Assembly (NCBI GenBank): GCA_016926925.1
Contig: JAFGNQ010000195.1
Span: 1 to 7,945, forward strand
DNA from: Candidatus Aminicenantota bacterium
Lineage (GTDB): Bacteria; Acidobacteriota; Aminicenantia; Aminicenantales; Aminicenantaceae
Direction: 5' to 3'
DNA: 7,945 nucleotides
A program made the position numbers and the translations under genes. Positions within the stretch are counted from its first letter, which is position 1, and each line of letters opens with the position of its first letter. The notes below the pieces were generated by a model. That model saw only the letters and a list, made by a program, of their open reading frames with translations, was not told the DNA's origin and ran no database searches. This document shows positions 7,531 through 7,945 of this stretch, in pieces.

Positions 7531-7945
7531 TTAAGGATATGTCTTCTTTTCCCAATAACATAAGGATTGAATTTCATCGTCGAAATAAGATTTTCTTCGG
7601 GTGAAAAGTTCCTGCCAATCGACTTGATGGCCGTCAAAATCCGGACCGTCCACACAAGCAAACTTGGTTTTTCCTCCCACCGTAACCCGGCAGGCCCCGC
7701 ACATACCAGTGCCGTCAACCATAATGGGATTGAGGCTGACCAGTGTTTTGATATTAAAGGGCTTGGTTGCCTCCGAACAGGCATACATCAAGTATGTGCA
7801 GCCGATAGCAACTACCCTGTCTAATTTTTTCTCGGTCTTCACGAGCTCGTTCACACTTTTGGGAATGTAGTCTTTGCAGTCGAAATAGCTATCCCGAGCG
7901 GAAACAAGAAACTTGTCGCTCACGGCACGAAGTTTCTCTTCCCAA
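7531..7945 (-). CDS. nfnA: NADH-dependent reduced ferredoxin:NADP+ oxidoreductase subunit A (NfnA), C-terminal part
   Basis: The smaller Nfn subunit, which binds FAD, NAD(H) and a [2Fe-2S] cluster and carries the NADH half of the bifurcating reaction. Only the last 137 residues are visible; the frame is open to the right edge, and a full protein would be about 280 residues, so the FAD-binding half lies outside. An in-frame GTG at 7923-7921 is not the start, since the reading frame continues upstream of it (WEEKLRA). Counting from the edge, SLNPIMVDGTGMCGACRVTV holds C82 and C85, and C97 follows in KFACVDGPDFDG. D77 is the likely fourth ligand, because the Pyrococcus homologue has an Asp(Cys)3 cluster. 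The nucleotide-binding loop reads AIGCTYLMYA, where many homologues have a GP-x-x-MM pattern. The protein ends with a charged, aromatic tail after the usual C-terminus. The stop lies 17 bases before nfnB, so the two form an operon. Confidence 0.9.
   Translation of the reverse strand, partial: WEEKLRAVSDKFLVSARDSYFDCKDYIPKSVNELVKTEKKLDRVVAIGCTYLMYACSEATKPFNIKTLVSLNPIMVDGTGMCGACRVTVGGKTKFACVDGPDFDGHQVDWQELFTRRKSYFDDEIQSLCYWEKKTYP

Noticed and set aside
7013..7534. Plus-strand frame of 173 residues opposite the start of nfnB
   Set aside because: It lies over the conserved cysteine clusters of NfnB and is explained as the antisense shadow of that gene.
7531..7923. A complete 130-residue [2Fe-2S] protein starting at GTG 7923
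   Set aside because: The frame continues upstream to the window edge without a stop, there is no ribosome binding site before this GTG, and the sequence matches the C-terminal half of NfnA, so it is a fragment of a longer gene.

Overview
The window looks like bacterial chromosome from an anaerobic fermenter. That reading rests on two things on the minus strand: a ferredoxin:NAD(P)H transhydrogenase pair (Nfn type) and a CoA-transferase of the 4-hydroxybutyrate/acetyl-CoA family. Base composition is near 50% G+C by eye and coding density is very high; the longest gene-free stretch is 109 bases. I cannot name the taxon. No RNA gene, CRISPR array, insertion sequence or phage gene was seen.

Layout. 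Positions 1 to about 150 are anomalous: the best coding signal is an unrecognised minus-strand frame that runs off the left edge, and it abuts the 5' end of the next gene where normal permease sequence begins. From there to 2593, on the plus strand, are two tandem MacB/FtsX-type ABC permeases joined by a 4-base ATGA overlap. Their ATPase and adaptor are not in the window. At 2594-2595 the plus genes meet a minus-strand run tail to tail, with only two bases between stop codons.

The minus run reads, from right to left: the C-terminal part of nfnA (cut by the right edge), nfnB, a CoA-transferase, an RNase HIII catalytic domain that lacks the usual N-terminal domain, and a long-form AlaX alanyl-tRNA editing protein. 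Gaps are 17, 51, 60 and 109 bases, so at least the first four genes could share a transcript.

How the genes work together. NfnAB balances NADH, NADPH and reduced ferredoxin, and the CoA-transferase moves CoA between short acids; both fit acid-producing fermentation. RNase HIII (ribonucleotide removal from DNA hybrids) and AlaX (clearing mischarged tRNA-Ala) are housekeeping quality-control enzymes. I see no convincing novel multi-gene system. The points most worth checking are the break near 150-158, the N-terminally minimal RNase HIII, and a ten-codon ORF with a good ribosome binding site that overlaps the RNase HIII start codon.
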